Part shown: piece by piece, positions 21,836 through 33,417 of the stretch
How the letters are laid out: every line of letters starts with the position of its first letter
Position numbering within the stretch: position 1 is the stretch's first letter
Origin: Hypoxylon rubiginosum
Lineage: Eukaryota > Ascomycota > Sordariomycetes > Xylariales > Hypoxylaceae
NCBI GenBank assembly: GCA_902806565.1
Contig: CADCXA010000016.1
Location: 496,001 to 560,000, forward strand
Direction of reading: 5' to 3'
Length of the DNA: 64,000 nucleotides
Program-made: the position numbers and the translations under genes
The notes under the pieces: generated by a model
Database searches by the model: none
The model's input: the letters and a program-made list of their open reading frames with translations, nothing else
Told to the model about the DNA's origin: nothing

Positions 21836-23910
21836 GGCGACCAAAATGAGGCCCTACCTCAATCCAGCCGGTTTAGAAATGAGTAGCACCCACCTAAGAG
21901 GTTACCGTTAAATTGAATGAGGGACAAGACGGAGCGACGTTTGCACGGTTGCGGTAGCGTTGTTCAACGTCAGACATTGGCATCAGACGGCGAACTTTTA
22001 TGGTTCCTCCAACAGCGTGTGCGAGTGCGAGTGCAACTCGGTGCGAATGCAGGAACGGGGGAATAATTATTGGGCGTAGTGCAAAGGAGACACAGGTTCG
22101 GCGGCGTAGGGAAGATACCAAGACTAGGACAATATCTAGTGGTGAACGAGTGTGGCGGTGATGGTGCTACAACCGATGCTCGGGTCGAGGCAAGTTGGTG
22201 GGTATATTTTTTTTTCGAGGGATGCGACGGGAGCGGGACAGGATTGGGGTTTTCGCGCTGGAAAAGATGGGCGGGCCGTTGGTCGGTCGGGTGTCGTTTG
22301 GAGAGATTGACGATTGAACGGGCGATGTTGGCGGTTGTTTTGGAGTAGGATTAAGACGTTTAGGTACGTAGATCCTAAGAGGTTCGGCCGCGTCCAATTG
22401 TGGGAGGGTATCGAGAGCGTCGATGGTATCGGAACGTGCGCTGGAAGGGAAAACGATCGTGGAGGATACGATAGTACGGCATGAAGCATGTAACACCGTA
22501 ATCAACCTTGAGCGAGAGTGTAGGAAAGTGGGAGTATGCTCGTTGCCGCCGAGGTGCAACCTCCCCAGGGACCCCAGGGAAGCAGAAAGCTAAGGAGCGG
22601 GAGCTGCAACAGAAGGGGGGGCGAATAAGGACCAGGGGGGGGTTTATGGCCAAGGTGGGAATCGAATGAATGCAAGACAAAGGGATAGGTATAGAAGCGA
22701 AAGTCCCTTGGTCCTTGGTTCAGTAACCCTTTAGGAGAGGTATGTTGAGACTTGACTAGGAGGTCATGTAGGTGAGGTATCGAGTGCTAGTTCGAGTCCG
22801 AAGAAGTTATTAGTAGGTGGAATAGTAATGACCGGCAACGAGCATAGGTAGCTGACACAAAAAAAAATCGATTGTCATTGACAATTTTGCTCGGACTTGG
22901 CTGCTTGGGGAGACTTGGGAGACTTGGGACTTGGGATCGCCAAGTAGACGACCAGCTTTGTCGATATGACCAGCCCTTTTGCCCTTTGGTTTGGGATTGA
23001 AGCCGACGGGTTAGACAGGTTAGACAGGTTAGACAGGTTAGAATACCCCCTAATATTTCCTAGCACTAGGTAGGGGTAGGTTAGTGGTAAGTTAGGAGGT
23101 TTAGGTGGGCTGTAATCTCATTGAAAGTGCCAATTCTTAGCTCCAATCCAACCAAGTCACTCAGTTCCCGCTAGTTGCTCTTCTGCTTCAGATTCACAAG
23201 ACCCCGCGTATATAATTGCTAAGGCCAGTCACGTGAGCCAATAGAGACATCTTGGACCGGCATCGCTTCGATTGTAAGCTTTTTTATTTTATTTCAATCC
23301 TTTTTATCTGATAAACAGATGAGAATATTTCAAACACGCATACTAACGCAATGGATATTTAAACTTATTTATTAGTACCTAAGCGAACGAGAATTTTAAA
23401 GATATTCCCAAGTTTATTTCTAGAAACAAGCGGTTAGGTACTTATAGATGTACATAATTATGTCTTGCTACTAACGTGTTAAAACTAAGCAATAAGACGT
23501 GTGATTGGCACATGTAGCAGCAGGCAGTCATCCCAATCCCGATACTTGCACACTGCGTAACAAAAAGACATCCTTTCTGCTCATTATATATAAGTGACTT
23601 AGGTATCCGGCCTTTTTCAAAGGAGATTTCTGGGAATGCTTTGTTTTCCTTTTTCCGACTTTGCCTTAGGTATATAATAAACGGGTTAGTAAGCATCGCT
23701 GCAAAAATATTGACACACTTAGATCCCTTTGGCATATCACGTAGTGCGTCACAATCGTGCTGAACTAAACTTCGATCCAACAACCGCTCGTCGTACATAT
23801 TTCAATCCTCATCCCCCCATCTTGCATGCAATCGACAGTCACACCTACTAACGACACTTCTTATAATCCTTAGGACCGTCCCTGGTCCTCATGGAATATG
23901 GTTGCCGTAA
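21836..23910. other. Intergenic, long divergent promoter
   Basis: The 2.07-kb region lies between lrg1 and the 23911 gene. Several minus-strand frames at 22136-22680 are Pro/Ser-rich and look like leader sequence rather than genes. A 9-base minisatellite occurs at 23011-23042. A frame at 23442-23798 has no recognisable protein features. Confidence 0.5.
23011..23042 (+). repeat. 9-bp minisatellite (TTAGACAGG) x3.5
   Basis: Three full tandem copies of TTAGACAGG plus a partial copy. Just upstream, at about 22907-22932, there is a related GACTTGGGA-type imperfect repeat. It lies in the divergent spacer and has no visible coding context. Confidence 0.85.
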
Positions 23911-25347
23911 ATGGAACAACAGCCACAGGTGGAAATCTTGGTTCATATCGGTGCTCCAAGCAGAGCAGTTGACGATGCCTGGTATCGGTCTTTAGCTACT
24001 TCTTACGTAGACTTTCAGCCGGAAAATCGAAATCGTGTTAATTCCTTTAGCCAAGGCCACTCGGGCATAAGCAACGATGTTGGCAGATCTAGTTTCGAGT
24101 GTCGAGGAGTCGAGGGAGGTGCCGCACAGGATATCCCTATAAGCTCGCCATCAAGTGAACCATTTGATAGCTTCAAGTCACCACAAGCCTCATTTCGGAG
24201 CGTTATCGACAATGCCGACTCCCCTCGTCTCCCCTCGAAACGTACGTCCGGGGCAGAGCCAGCTAGAAATGCTGAAGAGACTCCAGAGCAGGACATGCAG
24301 TCATCATGGCAGACACCCTCAAGTGTGGTACATGATTCATACTTAGGGAATTCTGTCGATGTTTCTATTTTGACCTCGCCTACACGAGTCCTAGAAAGCT
24401 ATCTGCAACATTTCGATTCCCCCACCGTACTCTCAACTACTTCCCAGGAGCCCGGCAACGGTGTCTCTTCTCGCAATTCTCAGAATTTTACTCGTCCCTC
24501 CACTACCAAAAACCAACTGGCAGCATCATTAGTTCCTGCCACACCACAAATTGTACCTTGTACGCCACGCTACAATCCTTCTTCCAGCTTATATGGGATT
24601 TTAAAGAAAAAGCCCGAAGGGGAACAGCAGGAGGGGCACGTACGAAACCAACCACATATTCCGCAACAAGACGAGATCTCTAGTGATAACATCATTGAGG
24701 AAACTATAATAATGGAGTCATCCGACCCTTCCTCCGTCATCAGAGCAGATTCTGAACCGCCTCCAGCGAAGCGTCACCAGCCAGACACAGCAGGCATTAG
24801 CCCGCGAGCTCTCCTTAGGGCGGCCAGCGACATTGGCCCGAGATCAGCTTCCAACCAGAGGTCCCCCTTGACTGTCACATTTCTCAGTGACCACGGGTAT
24901 ACATACGACAGCCTAGACATTCGTGCACCGGAACCCCCCGTAGGGGTGGGGGACTTGGATGTCCAGAGTTTTATCACCCCTGGGCTGGAAAGGCTGGCTC
25001 GCGACCTGGACATACCTAAGCGATACAAACCGCATGAAGAGGCAAGAAATCTACGCCCTCTCGAACGCGGATATTGGTACCTAGATTGTTCCACGATGGA
25101 ATCACAACTCAAGCACGACACTTGGGCTTACCTAGCGAACTACGTCGGGACGGGAGTTGCAGGGTGGGGGGTCTGGTGTACGAGGGACGATGACTTTCAG
25201 CGGCTTCGAGTTTATTGCTGGGGCTCAATTGTAGCCCATATCTACTTGCTGCTATACTTGGCGACGCAGCGCAAGATCCGACACACTGGCTGTTCTTGGA
25301 TCGATGGCGAGGGTATACCGGTCATTGTCATGGAAGCAAGACACTAG
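23911..25347 (+). CDS. Conserved fungal protein of unknown function
   Basis: Single-exon ORF of 478 aa. The start at 23911 is favoured because VEILVHIGAPSRAVDDAWYR, immediately after it, resembles the N-terminal motif of a fungus-wide hypothetical family. Two upstream ATGs (23891 and 23898) open short frames that overlap the start. The middle (about 40-300) is Ser/Pro-rich and disordered with several S/T-P sites. The C-terminus (about 355-478) is a compact domain: LERGYWYLDCSTM, WAYLANYVGTGVAGWGVWCT, RLRVYCWGSIVAHIYLLLYL and GCSWIDGEGIPVIVME. The Trp/Tyr-rich domain occurs in many ascomycetes but I know of no assigned function. Nuclear or cell-cycle roles would be speculation. Confidence 0.8.
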   Translation: MEQQPQVEILVHIGAPSRAVDDAWYRSLATSYVDFQPENRNRVNSFSQGHSGISNDVGRSSFECRGVEGGAAQDIPISSPSSEPFDSFKSPQASFRSVIDNADSPRLPSKRTSGAEPARNAEETPEQDMQSSWQTPSSVVHDSYLGNSVDVSILTSPTRVLESYLQHFDSPTVLSTTSQEPGNGVSSRNSQNFTRPSTTKNQLAASLVPATPQIVPCTPRYNPSSSLYGILKKKPEGEQQEGHVRNQPHIPQQDEISSDNIIEETIIMESSDPSSVIRADSEPPPAKRHQPDTAGISPRALLRAASDIGPRSASNQRSPLTVTFLSDHGYTYDSLDIRAPEPPVGVGDLDVQSFITPGLERLARDLDIPKRYKPHEEARNLRPLERGYWYLDCSTMESQLKHDTWAYLANYVGTGVAGWGVWCTRDDDFQRLRVYCWGSIVAHIYLLLYLATQRKIRHTGCSWIDGEGIPVIVMEARH

Positions 25348-25785
25348 AGGCAAATTTTCAGGAGCAGGATAATGGCGACTAGGATAGGGCAGTACGTGGA
25401 AGAGAACTCTCTTGACCGTCAGTGCCTCTCATAGAGACAAGCCCTAAAATGGATGCAGATTTAGCTTCTGCTATTAGCCAGAATTGTCATGATGCTTGCC
25501 CACAGAGTGACACTTCTGGCCTGACTTGTATTAAGAGAAATGTATTGAATTCTGTATAGCACAAATAGGGGCTTTATTAGTACAGTCTAGTCCAGCTCGT
25601 CTTGAACGGTCACACCTTCGACGACTACCTATACGGGGTATACGAGAATCACCATTCGAATCAACGGGATTCTTCAAGCGTCCTCGCCTACTCGCGCCCC
25701 TACAAACGGGAACATTAACTCCTAGGTCAAAACTGCCCTCAGTAAGGTTACCGAGCTGAATGGTAGAAACCGCATTTCATCATAG
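25348..25785. other. Intergenic, convergent 3' flanks
   Basis: The 438-base spacer lies between convergent stop codons; no gene or structured repeat is seen. Confidence 0.5.
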
Positions 25786-26841
25786 TTAAGTTGAGGGTCT
25801 TCGGTGCACTGTGCGATGCAGAACCGATTGGACCTCCTTGTCATAGTGCTCAGTGTTGGATTTCGCGAGATCGCCATACGCCTATGAATTCGTTAGCAAC
25901 TTTATACCAAAGAGAATAAGAGAGGGGTTATATCTCACTTGGCGTTCTGTCTGTGGTAAGTTCTTCCACTCCTGGCTGATTGCCTTGCCGCTTTCGGGGA
26001 TGGTGGAGTGCGCATAAGCCCCGGACGCCCATCTCGCCTTCGTGAACAAGGAGAAGGAATTCAGAGGTCTCTTGGGGATGCGATCGTCATGAATAGTCTT
26101 AACAGATCGTACAGGGAAGTTGTATTTCCTCTTTAGGGTTACGCGAGCCCTGATAGCCTTGTTGATCTCTATGGGGGTGTGGGTCTCCACCCAGGCCTTG
26201 TATGCTGCCGCATAGGCGAGTTTGTTTTCCTCGGCCGCGGTGGTAAGGCGCTGGCAACTGTTAGTTAACTTGATGGGATATGCCTAAAATTGTAGTAAAA
26301 TACTAACTTGAAACTCAGAAGCTGGAAGGGCCTTGAAAGCTTGGGATAGCTGTGTCATGCCGGATCGAAGGCCTGCCGGGTCTTGTGATTTCTGTTTGGT
26401 TTGCTCTTGTACAAAAACTGTCCACGGTGAGATGGCAAGATGCTTCGGCTCAGTAAAGAGTGCTGTCTTCTTGAGCTCCCTCTTTTCGAGGATAGCCTGT
26501 CTCTCTGGTGTCAATGGCTTCCGTCTTCGAGTCGCCGGTTTTGGTTTGACTGCCGCCTTTGACTTAGTAGTCTTAGACTTGGTCGACTTAGCCTGCTTCC
26601 TGGCGGGTTTCTTGGTAGCAGTTCGTTTTTTTGTAGCGGTAGATGTTTTCGTGGACGCTTTCGTGGATGCTTTCGCAGATGCTTTCGGTCGTCCCGGCGT
26701 CGCGAAGCTTCGGACGAAAGCATAATTGGACTTGGGAGCGTTTACAGCGATGCGTGAGACGGCAATGCGGTGAAGCGAGGTAGTAGTAGTTGTTGTCGAG
26801 ACTACCCGCTTAATGGCGGCGCGCGCGATAGAAGAGAGCAT
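25786..26841 (-). CDS. Mitochondrial HMG-box protein, two HMG boxes (mtDNA packaging, TFAM/Abf2-like)
   Basis: Three exons: 26841-26308, 26250-25939 and 25881-25786, giving 313 aa. The N-terminus (MLSSIARAAIKRVVS, many Arg/Ser/Thr, no acidic residue in the first 60) is a typical mitochondrial presequence, with a likely cleavage near FVRSFATPG. A Lys/Ala/Thr-rich basic linker follows (about 50-105). HMG box 1 (about 120-200) contains LAISPWTVFVQEQTK and FKALPASEFQ. HMG box 2 (about 225-295) contains RPLNSFSLFTKARWASG and ISQEWKNLPQTERQAYGDLAKS, completed across intron 2. Such proteins bend and compact mitochondrial nucleoids in fungi, as described for Podospora mtHMG1 and yeast Abf2. Both introns have good donors and the second has a GCTAACG branch site. 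It is divergent from prp5. Confidence 0.85.
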
Positions 26842-27530
26842 GGCGGGCAATTGCTTTAGATGCCCTTGTATGCGTTGTTGAAGAGGTCAGAAGAATTAGA
26901 ATTGTCCCACTAATGAGACGAGACGAGATGCCGTTAGGCTGCGTGGGTGTGGGTGTGGTTGTGGGTGTGGTTGTGGGTGAGGGGATGCTGAAGCGCAATC
27001 TTAACCCATGTTTGATTTCACACGCGACAAACACCTCCTGGAAAGCTTGACCTTAGCATGTAGCTCTTGCGTTGGATTTGTGCGAAAGGCCATGCGGTGG
27101 ACCCACTTCCAAGCTTCTACAACCCCGTCATGCAGTTGCAATATTTTAGCCACAATTACGCCACGTATTTACCTACACGGCTGCTCAGGTACATAATGGA
27201 TCGATACTTACATGTAGGTATCTTTTAGCCCCACCCAGCCACATGCCGAATTTTAAGCCTCTCTCCGAACTACTTGGAGAACTAAAAGCATTTCCCATTA
27301 AAGTCACTTCTACTCATCAACTCTCTCTACCTTCGAGTTAGGAAGTCTTCGGCAGATCATCTAATTTCCCGATACTGTCCAGGTGCAATAATACTCCAGG
27401 CTTCTGTCAACCGTCCACCCAGGTGACCTTTCTATCAGGTCTGGTCATCTCACTGAAGCCTCTTTCGAGTCCTCTGGTAGCTCTCACCATTGTAGTGCGA
27501 CCGAGCCGTACTATCTTTAAAAATAAAACC
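26842..27530. other. Intergenic, divergent promoter mtHMG/prp5
   Basis: This 689-base spacer contains a GTGGGTGTGG-type imperfect repeat at about 26942-26985. It presumably holds both promoters; an upstream in-frame extension of prp5 (27423-27530) lacks an ATG. Confidence 0.55.
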
Positions 27531-30500
27531 ATGGCTCGGCTCAAAGACTCACGCTCACCAACTCCAGCAGGAAGCCAGCAATCTTCAAAAAGAAGCCGCA
27601 GAGATGATGAGAGGAGGGATCGAGATCGTTACCGGGATAGGGACCGACGAGACTTCGGCCGAGATGCGAGACGACGAAGTCGCTCTCGGAGCCCGCATGA
27701 TGTAAGACGTCGCTACGGCCGCAATACTTACCATCTTACTGACACACCGACCCTACAGCGTCGGAATCGCGACCGGGACAGAGACCATGACTTTCGTCGA
27801 CGTGACCGTTCCACAGACCGCCGAGACGACGACCACTTCCGGGGTGGGAGGGACCGCAGACGATCGCGCGACCGCCCCCTAGACAGGGAAAGGGATCGAT
27901 CCCCCGAATCTCGCCGGCGTAGAAGCCGTGATCGCGATAGTGAGAGAGATCATCGAAGCAGGCGAGACGACTCCCGTGACCAAGGCAGGGCGCGACGCGA
28001 AGGTACTGCTGACTCTCATCCGCGCAGTAAGCAAGGTGATAGCCGTGATCACGGCACGGCGCTTAACGATGCTCCCAAAGCAAAGACATCTGATGTATAT
28101 TACACAATACCGCTCCAATCCTTTTCAGAGGCTAACTCGGGTCTACAGGCGGAATCGAAATCGAAACCGAAATCTGCACCCGCAGCAGATGCCGACAAAA
28201 AGGTTGAACGACTTGCAAAGTTGGCTGCATGGAAGAAAAAGCAAGAGGAGAAAGAAAAGCAGAAGGAGCCGACTCCAGGTGGAACCAGGAAGCTATTTGC
28301 TGAGATGGACGAGAAGGCTAACGCTGCGCCCTCTAATGTCGTATCTACAGGTGCTTCTCCGGCGCCAGCGTCACCTGCCGACCAACAGATTCCCTCGCCC
28401 GCAACACAATATACTGGCAAATTTGACCCTAAAGCTATCGCCAAGAAATCTGCACCAAAAGCGCACTCCCCTAGCACAGCTCCTAAACTGGGTGTCATTG
28501 CGGGTCAACCACCTGCCAGTCTGGCTTCAGCATCAAAAGCCCCAAGTGGTGAGTATCTCTGCCGGCGCGTTTCTCCTGGTCCTGCTAACTCGACTACCCT
28601 AGTCTCTGCTCTTCCGCAGAGTAGAGCCAAGACGAGTGGTTTTGGCTTTCATAAGCAAAATGCAGACACCGAAAAGGCTCCGCAGAAGCGGAAGTTGATA
28701 CTTGATGAAGATGAGACATCAGATAGAAAACTTGCTAAGCTGCCCTCCCTTCCCCTTGGCGACGTTGATGATACGCCATACGATAATCAGGATGAAGAGG
28801 ACGACGACGACGCAGACCCATTTGCCGGGGATGAAGAAGAAGAAGCCGCTGCTGCTCGAGCTGCTCAGGAGAGACGTGAAGAGCGCATCGCTCAAGAGAA
28901 CGCACAGCAGGCGGCGGAAATGCAAATCGACCAAGAAGAAGCCGATGTAGCTCCAGAAGCGAACGGTGTCGCCCAAGCCCCCCAACCCGCCGAAGCAATG
29001 GATGTCGATGAGGACGATGTTGATCCTTTGGACGCTTTCATGAACGATCTCGATGCTAAGCCTCCCACAGCGAGACCTATTAAGCCAGTGGCGAACGGGA
29101 GCAAGGAATCGCAAGAACCTGAAGCATACTTTAGTGACGATGAGTATGACTATCGTAATGAGAACGTGGAGCCCGACTCGTTCTTAGCCCTCGCGGCGAA
29201 AGCCCGCAAGAAGAAGGATATTCCGTCTATTGACTACAGCAAACTTGATCTAGAGCTTGTCCGAAAGAATTTCTGGGTCGAACCAGCTGAGCTATCAGAA
29301 ATGACCGAAGCTGAGTTAGCCGACCTGCGCATCGAATTAGATGGGATCAAGGTGTCTGGCAAGGACGTGCCGAAGCCAGTCCAAAAATGGTCCCAGTGCG
29401 CTCTATCACGAAAAACGCTCGATATCGTCGATAGTTTGGGGTTCGAAAAGCCTACCCCGATCCAAATGCAGGCGTTCCCTGCTATCATGTCCGGTAGAGA
29501 TGTCATTGGCGTTGCAAAGACCGGTTCGGGAAAGACTCTCGCTTTCCTATTACCCATGTTTAGGCACATCAAAGATCAACGGCCTCTCAGGGAAAATGAG
29601 GGACCCATTGGTTTAATCATGACCCCAACGCGTGAGTTAGCAACCCAGATTCACCGAGATTGTAAACCGTTCCTCAAGTCAATGAACCTCCGTGCGGTTT
29701 GTGCGTATGGGGGCGCACCCATCAAAGACCATATCGCCGAGTTGAAGAGAGGTGCAGAGATCGTCGTCTGCACACCGGGCCGTATGATCGATCTGCTAGC
29801 GGCTAACCAGGGGCGCGTAACAAATCTGAAGAGGGTCTCATATGTCGTCTTAGACGAGGCGGACAGAATGTTTGACATGGGCTTCGAGCCTCAGGTAATG
29901 AAGATATTCGCCAACATGCGACCAGATCGCCAAACGATCCTCTTCTCGGCCACAATGCCACGTATCATGGACGCTCTGGCTAAGAAGGTCTTGAACAGCC
30001 CTGTAGAGATCACCGTTGGGGGCAGAAGCGTCGTTGCTCCCGAAATTACTCAGGTTGTCGAGATTCGGGATGAAAATACCAAATTCGTTCGCTTGCTTGA
30101 GCTCCTAGGTGAGCTTTACGATAAGGACGAAGATGCCCGAACGCTCGTGTTTGTAGAGCGCCAGGAGAAGGCGGACGACTTGCTCAAGGAATTATTGCGA
30201 AAAGGGTATCCTTGCATGTCAATTCATGGAGGAAAAGACCAGATTGACAGAGACTCGACAATCGAGGATTTCAAACATGGAGTAGTTCCGATTCTTGTTG
30301 CGACCTCTGTGGCGGCTCGTGGTCTCGATGTCAAACAGCTGAAATTAGTCGTCAATTACGATGCGCCAAACCATCTCGAAGATTACGTGCACCGTGCCGG
30401 CCGTACCGGGCGTGCCGGCAACAAAGGAACAGCTGTCAGCTTCGTCACAAGAGACCAGGAAAACTGTGCCCCGGGCATCGCAAGGGCTCTTGAGCAGAGT

Positions 30501-31286
30501 GGCCAGCCCGTGCCACCGGAGCTAGAAGAGATGCGCAAAGCCTTCAGGGACAAGGTTAAATCTGGTAAGGCCAAGGATCAATCTGGCTTTGGAGGCAAGG
30601 GACTGGAGCGTCTTGACCAGGAGAGAGAAGCAGCCCGGGTGAGAGAACGGAAGTCGCATAGAACAGAAGGTGAGGAAGAAGAGGAGAAGAAGGAAGAGAA
30701 AGGAGGTGAAGAGAAAAAGGGGGGCGACAAGGCCTTGTCTGCCATTCAGACGGCCGCCTCGGGGATTATTTCTCGTGACGCCGCCGCCCCTCCTAAAGTC
30801 GACCTCGAACCGAAATTTACCATTCACAAAAGGGAAGAAGCCGCGCCGTCCTCAGGTCCTAACAATCCTCTGGACAAGGTCTCTTCTGCAATCAACGCCA
30901 TCAACGCTCGTCTGGGCCGTGCCGGCCAGCTACGGCCTGGTCAGCCAATTGATAACAAAGGTCCGGATGCCGGTGCATTTCACGCAACGCTCGAGATCAA
31001 CGACTTCCCCCAGAAAGCTCGTTGGGCGGTCACGAATCGGACCAATGTTGCCAAAATCCTGGAGGCTACAGGGACGTCTATTACTAACAAGGGCACCTTC
31101 TACCCGGTCGGAAAGGATGTGCCACCGGGCGGTGAACCTAAGCTTTACGTCTTGGTAGAGGGAGACACGGAATTGATGGTGGCCAATGCCATGGCTGAGC
31201 TTACCAGATTGCTCAAGGAGGGCACCATAGCCGCCGCTGATGCTGACAGTAGGGCCCCTATTGGTGGTAGATATACCGTCACCTAA
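27531..31286 (+). CDS. prp5: Pre-mRNA-processing DEAD-box RNA helicase PRP5
   Basis: Three exons: 27531-27701, 27759-28548 and 28603-31286, giving 1214 aa. Both introns (57 and 54 nt) are multiples of three without stops, so the frame also reads through them. Their GTAAGA/GTGAGT donors, TACTGACAC/CTGCTAAC branch sites and CAG/TAG acceptors argue for splicing. The N-terminus is an RD/RS-repeat region, followed by an acidic Glu/Asp zone. The helicase core has the Q motif ([10 protein letters not shown], about residue 600), motif I AKTGSGKT, motif [18 protein letters not shown], motif III SAT, ARGLD and [12 protein letters not shown]-terminal KH-like segment ([16 protein letters not shown]) is typical of PRP5/DDX46. 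It acts on U2 snRNP at branch-site recognition in prespliceosome assembly. Confidence 0.95.
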   Translation: MARLKDSRSPTPAGSQQSSKRSRRDDERRDRDRYRDRDRRDFGRDARRRSRSRSPHDVRRRYGRNTYHLTDTPTLQRRNRDRDRDHDFRRRDRSTDRRDDDHFRGGRDRRRSRDRPLDRERDRSPESRRRRSRDRDSERDHRSRRDDSRDQGRARREGTADSHPRSKQGDSRDHGTALNDAPKAKTSDVYYTIPLQSFSEANSGLQAESKSKPKSAPAADADKKVERLAKLAAWKKKQEEKEKQKEPTPGGTRKLFAEMDEKANAAPSNVVSTGASPAPASPADQQIPSPATQYTGKFDPKAIAKKSAPKAHSPSTAPKLGVIAGQPPASLASASKAPSGEYLCRRVSPGPANSTTLVSALPQSRAKTSGFGFHKQNADTEKAPQKRKLILDEDETSDRKLAKLPSLPLGDVDDTPYDNQDEEDDDDADPFAGDEEEEAAAARAAQERREERIAQENAQQAAEMQIDQEEADVAPEANGVAQAPQPAEAMDVDEDDVDPLDAFMNDLDAKPPTARPIKPVANGSKESQEPEAYFSDDEYDYRNENVEPDSFLALAAKARKKKDIPSIDYSKLDLELVRKNFWVEPAELSEMTEAELADLRIELDGIKVSGKDVPKPVQKWSQCALSRKTLDIVDSLGFEKPTPIQMQAFPAIMSGRDVIGVAKTGSGKTLAFLLPMFRHIKDQRPLRENEGPIGLIMTPTRELATQIHRDCKPFLKSMNLRAVCAYGGAPIKDHIAELKRGAEIVVCTPGRMIDLLAANQGRVTNLKRVSYVVLDEADRMFDMGFEPQVMKIFANMRPDRQTILFSATMPRIMDALAKKVLNSPVEITVGGRSVVAPEITQVVEIRDENTKFVRLLELLGELYDKDEDARTLVFVERQEKADDLLKELLRKGYPCMSIHGGKDQIDRDSTIEDFKHGVVPILVATSVAARGLDVKQLKLVVNYDAPNHLEDYVHRAGRTGRAGNKGTAVSFVTRDQENCAPGIARALEQSGQPVPPELEEMRKAFRDKVKSGKAKDQSGFGGKGLERLDQEREAARVRERKSHRTEGEEEEEKKEEKGGEEKKGGDKALSAIQTAASGIISRDAAAPPKVDLEPKFTIHKREEAAPSSGPNNPLDKVSSAINAINARLGRAGQLRPGQPIDNKGPDAGAFHATLEINDFPQKARWAVTNRTNVAKILEATGTSITNKGTFYPVGKDVPPGGEPKLYVLVEGDTELMVANAMAELTRLLKEGTIAAADADSRAPIGGRYTVT

Positions 31287-31571
31287 AACAGGCGGATCGA
31301 GTGCGCAGGTCAAATGATTTGTTGCACGTATTCTTAAGCAAGTAAGATATTTGGTAGATTTAATGCTTTCTAAATTACAAAAGGTGTCGGCGTTCAGTAG
31401 GGGCGAGGAACCGAGCAGACGTATACAAACGGGGTAGGACGAGGGCAAGACTCGTAGCAAGAGGGAGGTTTAGTTAGGAGGTAGTTAGGAAGAGTCATAG
31501 GCCACACGTCAAACATCATTAGAAATAAGATTAATCGTCTTGCCATCTTGACATGGTCCCGTCGCACGAGT

Positions 31572-32022
31572 TTAGTTGTGGCTCCGCGCCTGTGCCGCCT
31601 CGTCGGCGTCTCGTTGCCTTATCGCACTATTGCTAACTTCCTTGAGCGTATCATTGCGCGTCTGCTTCTTCTGCGCCGCCAGCTGCGTACCTAACTTCCC
31701 CGTAGATTTCGTCGCAGCCTTGGCTCGTGCCTATGAACGAGGACGTTTAGGATACGGTTGCTTATCTAAAGTTGAGAAGAGGAGGAGAGTTAGACAATAC
31801 CTCTGCAGCTTCGGCGGCTCGTCGCCTGGCCTCGTCGGCATTGGCCCCGTTCTGCGCACCCTGCGCCGGAGTCGGTGCGCCGCCGCCGCCGCCTAGGGTC
31901 CGGGGCGGACTGCTGATGGTAGGCGGTACGGGGGCGCGCTGCGGCTGCGGCGGGGCGGCACCGAGGACGCGACCCGGTTGAGAGAAGGCCTCACTGTCGG
32001 ACTTGCCGCAGATGTTTCCCAT
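31572..32022 (-). CDS. Small Ala-rich protein with N-terminal MGNIC lipidation-like motif
   Basis: Two exons, 32022-31801 and 31730-31572 (126 aa), joined in phase 0. The protein starts MGNICGKSDSEAF. Gly2 and Cys5 suggest N-myristoylation plus palmitoylation and attachment to an endomembrane, but position 6 is Gly rather than the favoured Ser. A Pro/Gly-rich segment follows, then a charged helical region (DEARRRAAEAAEARAKAATK, continuing with KKQTRNDTLKEVSNSA). A coiled coil is likely in the C-terminal half. I do not recognise an established family; function unknown. It converges on prp5 with 285 bases between stop codons. Confidence 0.7.
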
Positions 32023-33417
32023 TGTGATTTCTATTTTTATTTGGAGTTCCGGGCCGTTTCGGTAGGGCTGAGGAGTGGGCCAGTAGGGGCTTTCTCTCCA
32101 AAACTCTAACTTATTCCGGATCGATGGGTAATTTTCAAGGCGCGCAAGCTGAGCTAGCTCGTTGAGGATCAGGAGTCTAGGTACGTTGCTGTAGGTAGGT
32201 AGGTATGAACTTTTTCTAAATACTGTAGGTATGTTTGAAGTTAGTCGGAATGGAAAAAGAGAGAGAGCAAACGGTTGTTTCCATGACATGCGACGCCAAA
32301 ACCGCGGGAGTGTGATAATGAGGCTCAAAGCTCCCTAATGCAATATGTTACGTAAGTCAGTACCGTTCTTACCGAAGGGAGCTTAGGGACCCTGAATAAG
32401 GTGGACCCGGGGCGTTGGAGGGGTAGGATATGATGTACATAGGTACACGTACTGTACAAGTGATTGGGTGTATTCTTAGCGCAGGAATCAAGTACTGTGC
32501 AACTCCACAGCTCCGTTAGCCTTAACCTTCTATCGTTATCTATGCTTTCGCATGTGCGCTGCAAAAAGAAAACCCCACATCGGAGGAGAACCTTGATGGG
32601 CAACTCTGGAAGATGCGCCCATTGTCTTTACTCGGTACGTATTTAGGAGTGGAGCCCGCACATGGCTATTCCTAACAAATGCGTGCATGTTCATTGGTGA
32701 AAATCAACGTCAGTGCTAAAAGACAATGCGCCTACCCGAGTCCTGCGCATTTCTTTATTAGGCGGAGGGGCATTTGTACAATCAGATTTTTAGACGGGCA
32801 CGAGCAGCCGCAGCACAAACGCACAAAGGACCACAGGCCCGCGCCTGTTTGCGACTCGGGGAAGGGACGGGCGGAGGGTACCTGACAAATTGGCACTGTA
32901 AATACTTTGACACCTTCGTGTACCTTGCCGTCCATACCAATTTAGTACTGAAGTTGACCTGAAGAATTTGGCACTTGAGGAAAATCAGGACGTGCAGGGT
33001 GCTAGTATTTTTTCCCCCTAAGGTACAATTACCAAAAGCTCTCACGAACCCGTCCATCAAGGTTCTCAACCACCACACCTCGATTCCCACCATTTGCCCA
33101 CACACTCTTTGCCTTATATTTACCTTATTTTATTCTTCCCTTCCCGCAAATCCCATATAATCACCTGGCTGAGCCTCCATTAAATCTAGAATTCCCCTTC
33201 GTCTCATGCTGGCGTCGATCCATCCGAATCCCACATCTCTTACCCAACCCCTACCCTACCCTACATTGGCCAATACTGCCTTATACCTAGACCCTAGACT
33301 CGACTATACAAAGGCTCGAACTTTGTCCAATTCAACGGCCTTTCGTCCCATATCCCGATTTACCCACAAACATACCAATTTATCTTAGCGACCAGGTCAT
33401 GGTATTACAGCATAACC
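32023..33417. other. Intergenic, divergent promoter upstream of zap1
   Basis: The 1.4-kb spacer contains TAGGTAGGTAGGTATG near 32193-32207. Pyrimidine-rich leader-like sequence runs from about 33060 to 33417. One CAAGGT hexamer, the core of the ZafA-binding motif described in Aspergillus, lies at 33058-33063; a single hexamer is weak evidence. A 60-codon uORF is listed separately. Confidence 0.5.
33206..33388 (+). promoter_or_regulatory. Candidate upstream ORF in zap1 leader
   Basis: An ATG at 33206 opens 60 codons that end 29 bases before the zap1 start at 33418. The peptide (MLASIHPNPTSLTQ...) has no domain. If transcribed in the leader it could dampen zap1 translation. Whether the leader extends this far is unknown. 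Confidence 0.35.

Noticed and set aside
22136..22680. Overlapping Pro/Ser/Arg-rich minus-strand ORFs upstream of lrg1
   Set aside because: Low-complexity, no splice continuity into lrg1; more likely 5' leader or promoter.
22770..22810. tRNA-like T-loop word (GTTCGAGTCC)
   Set aside because: No matching acceptor, D or anticodon stems could be paired around it.
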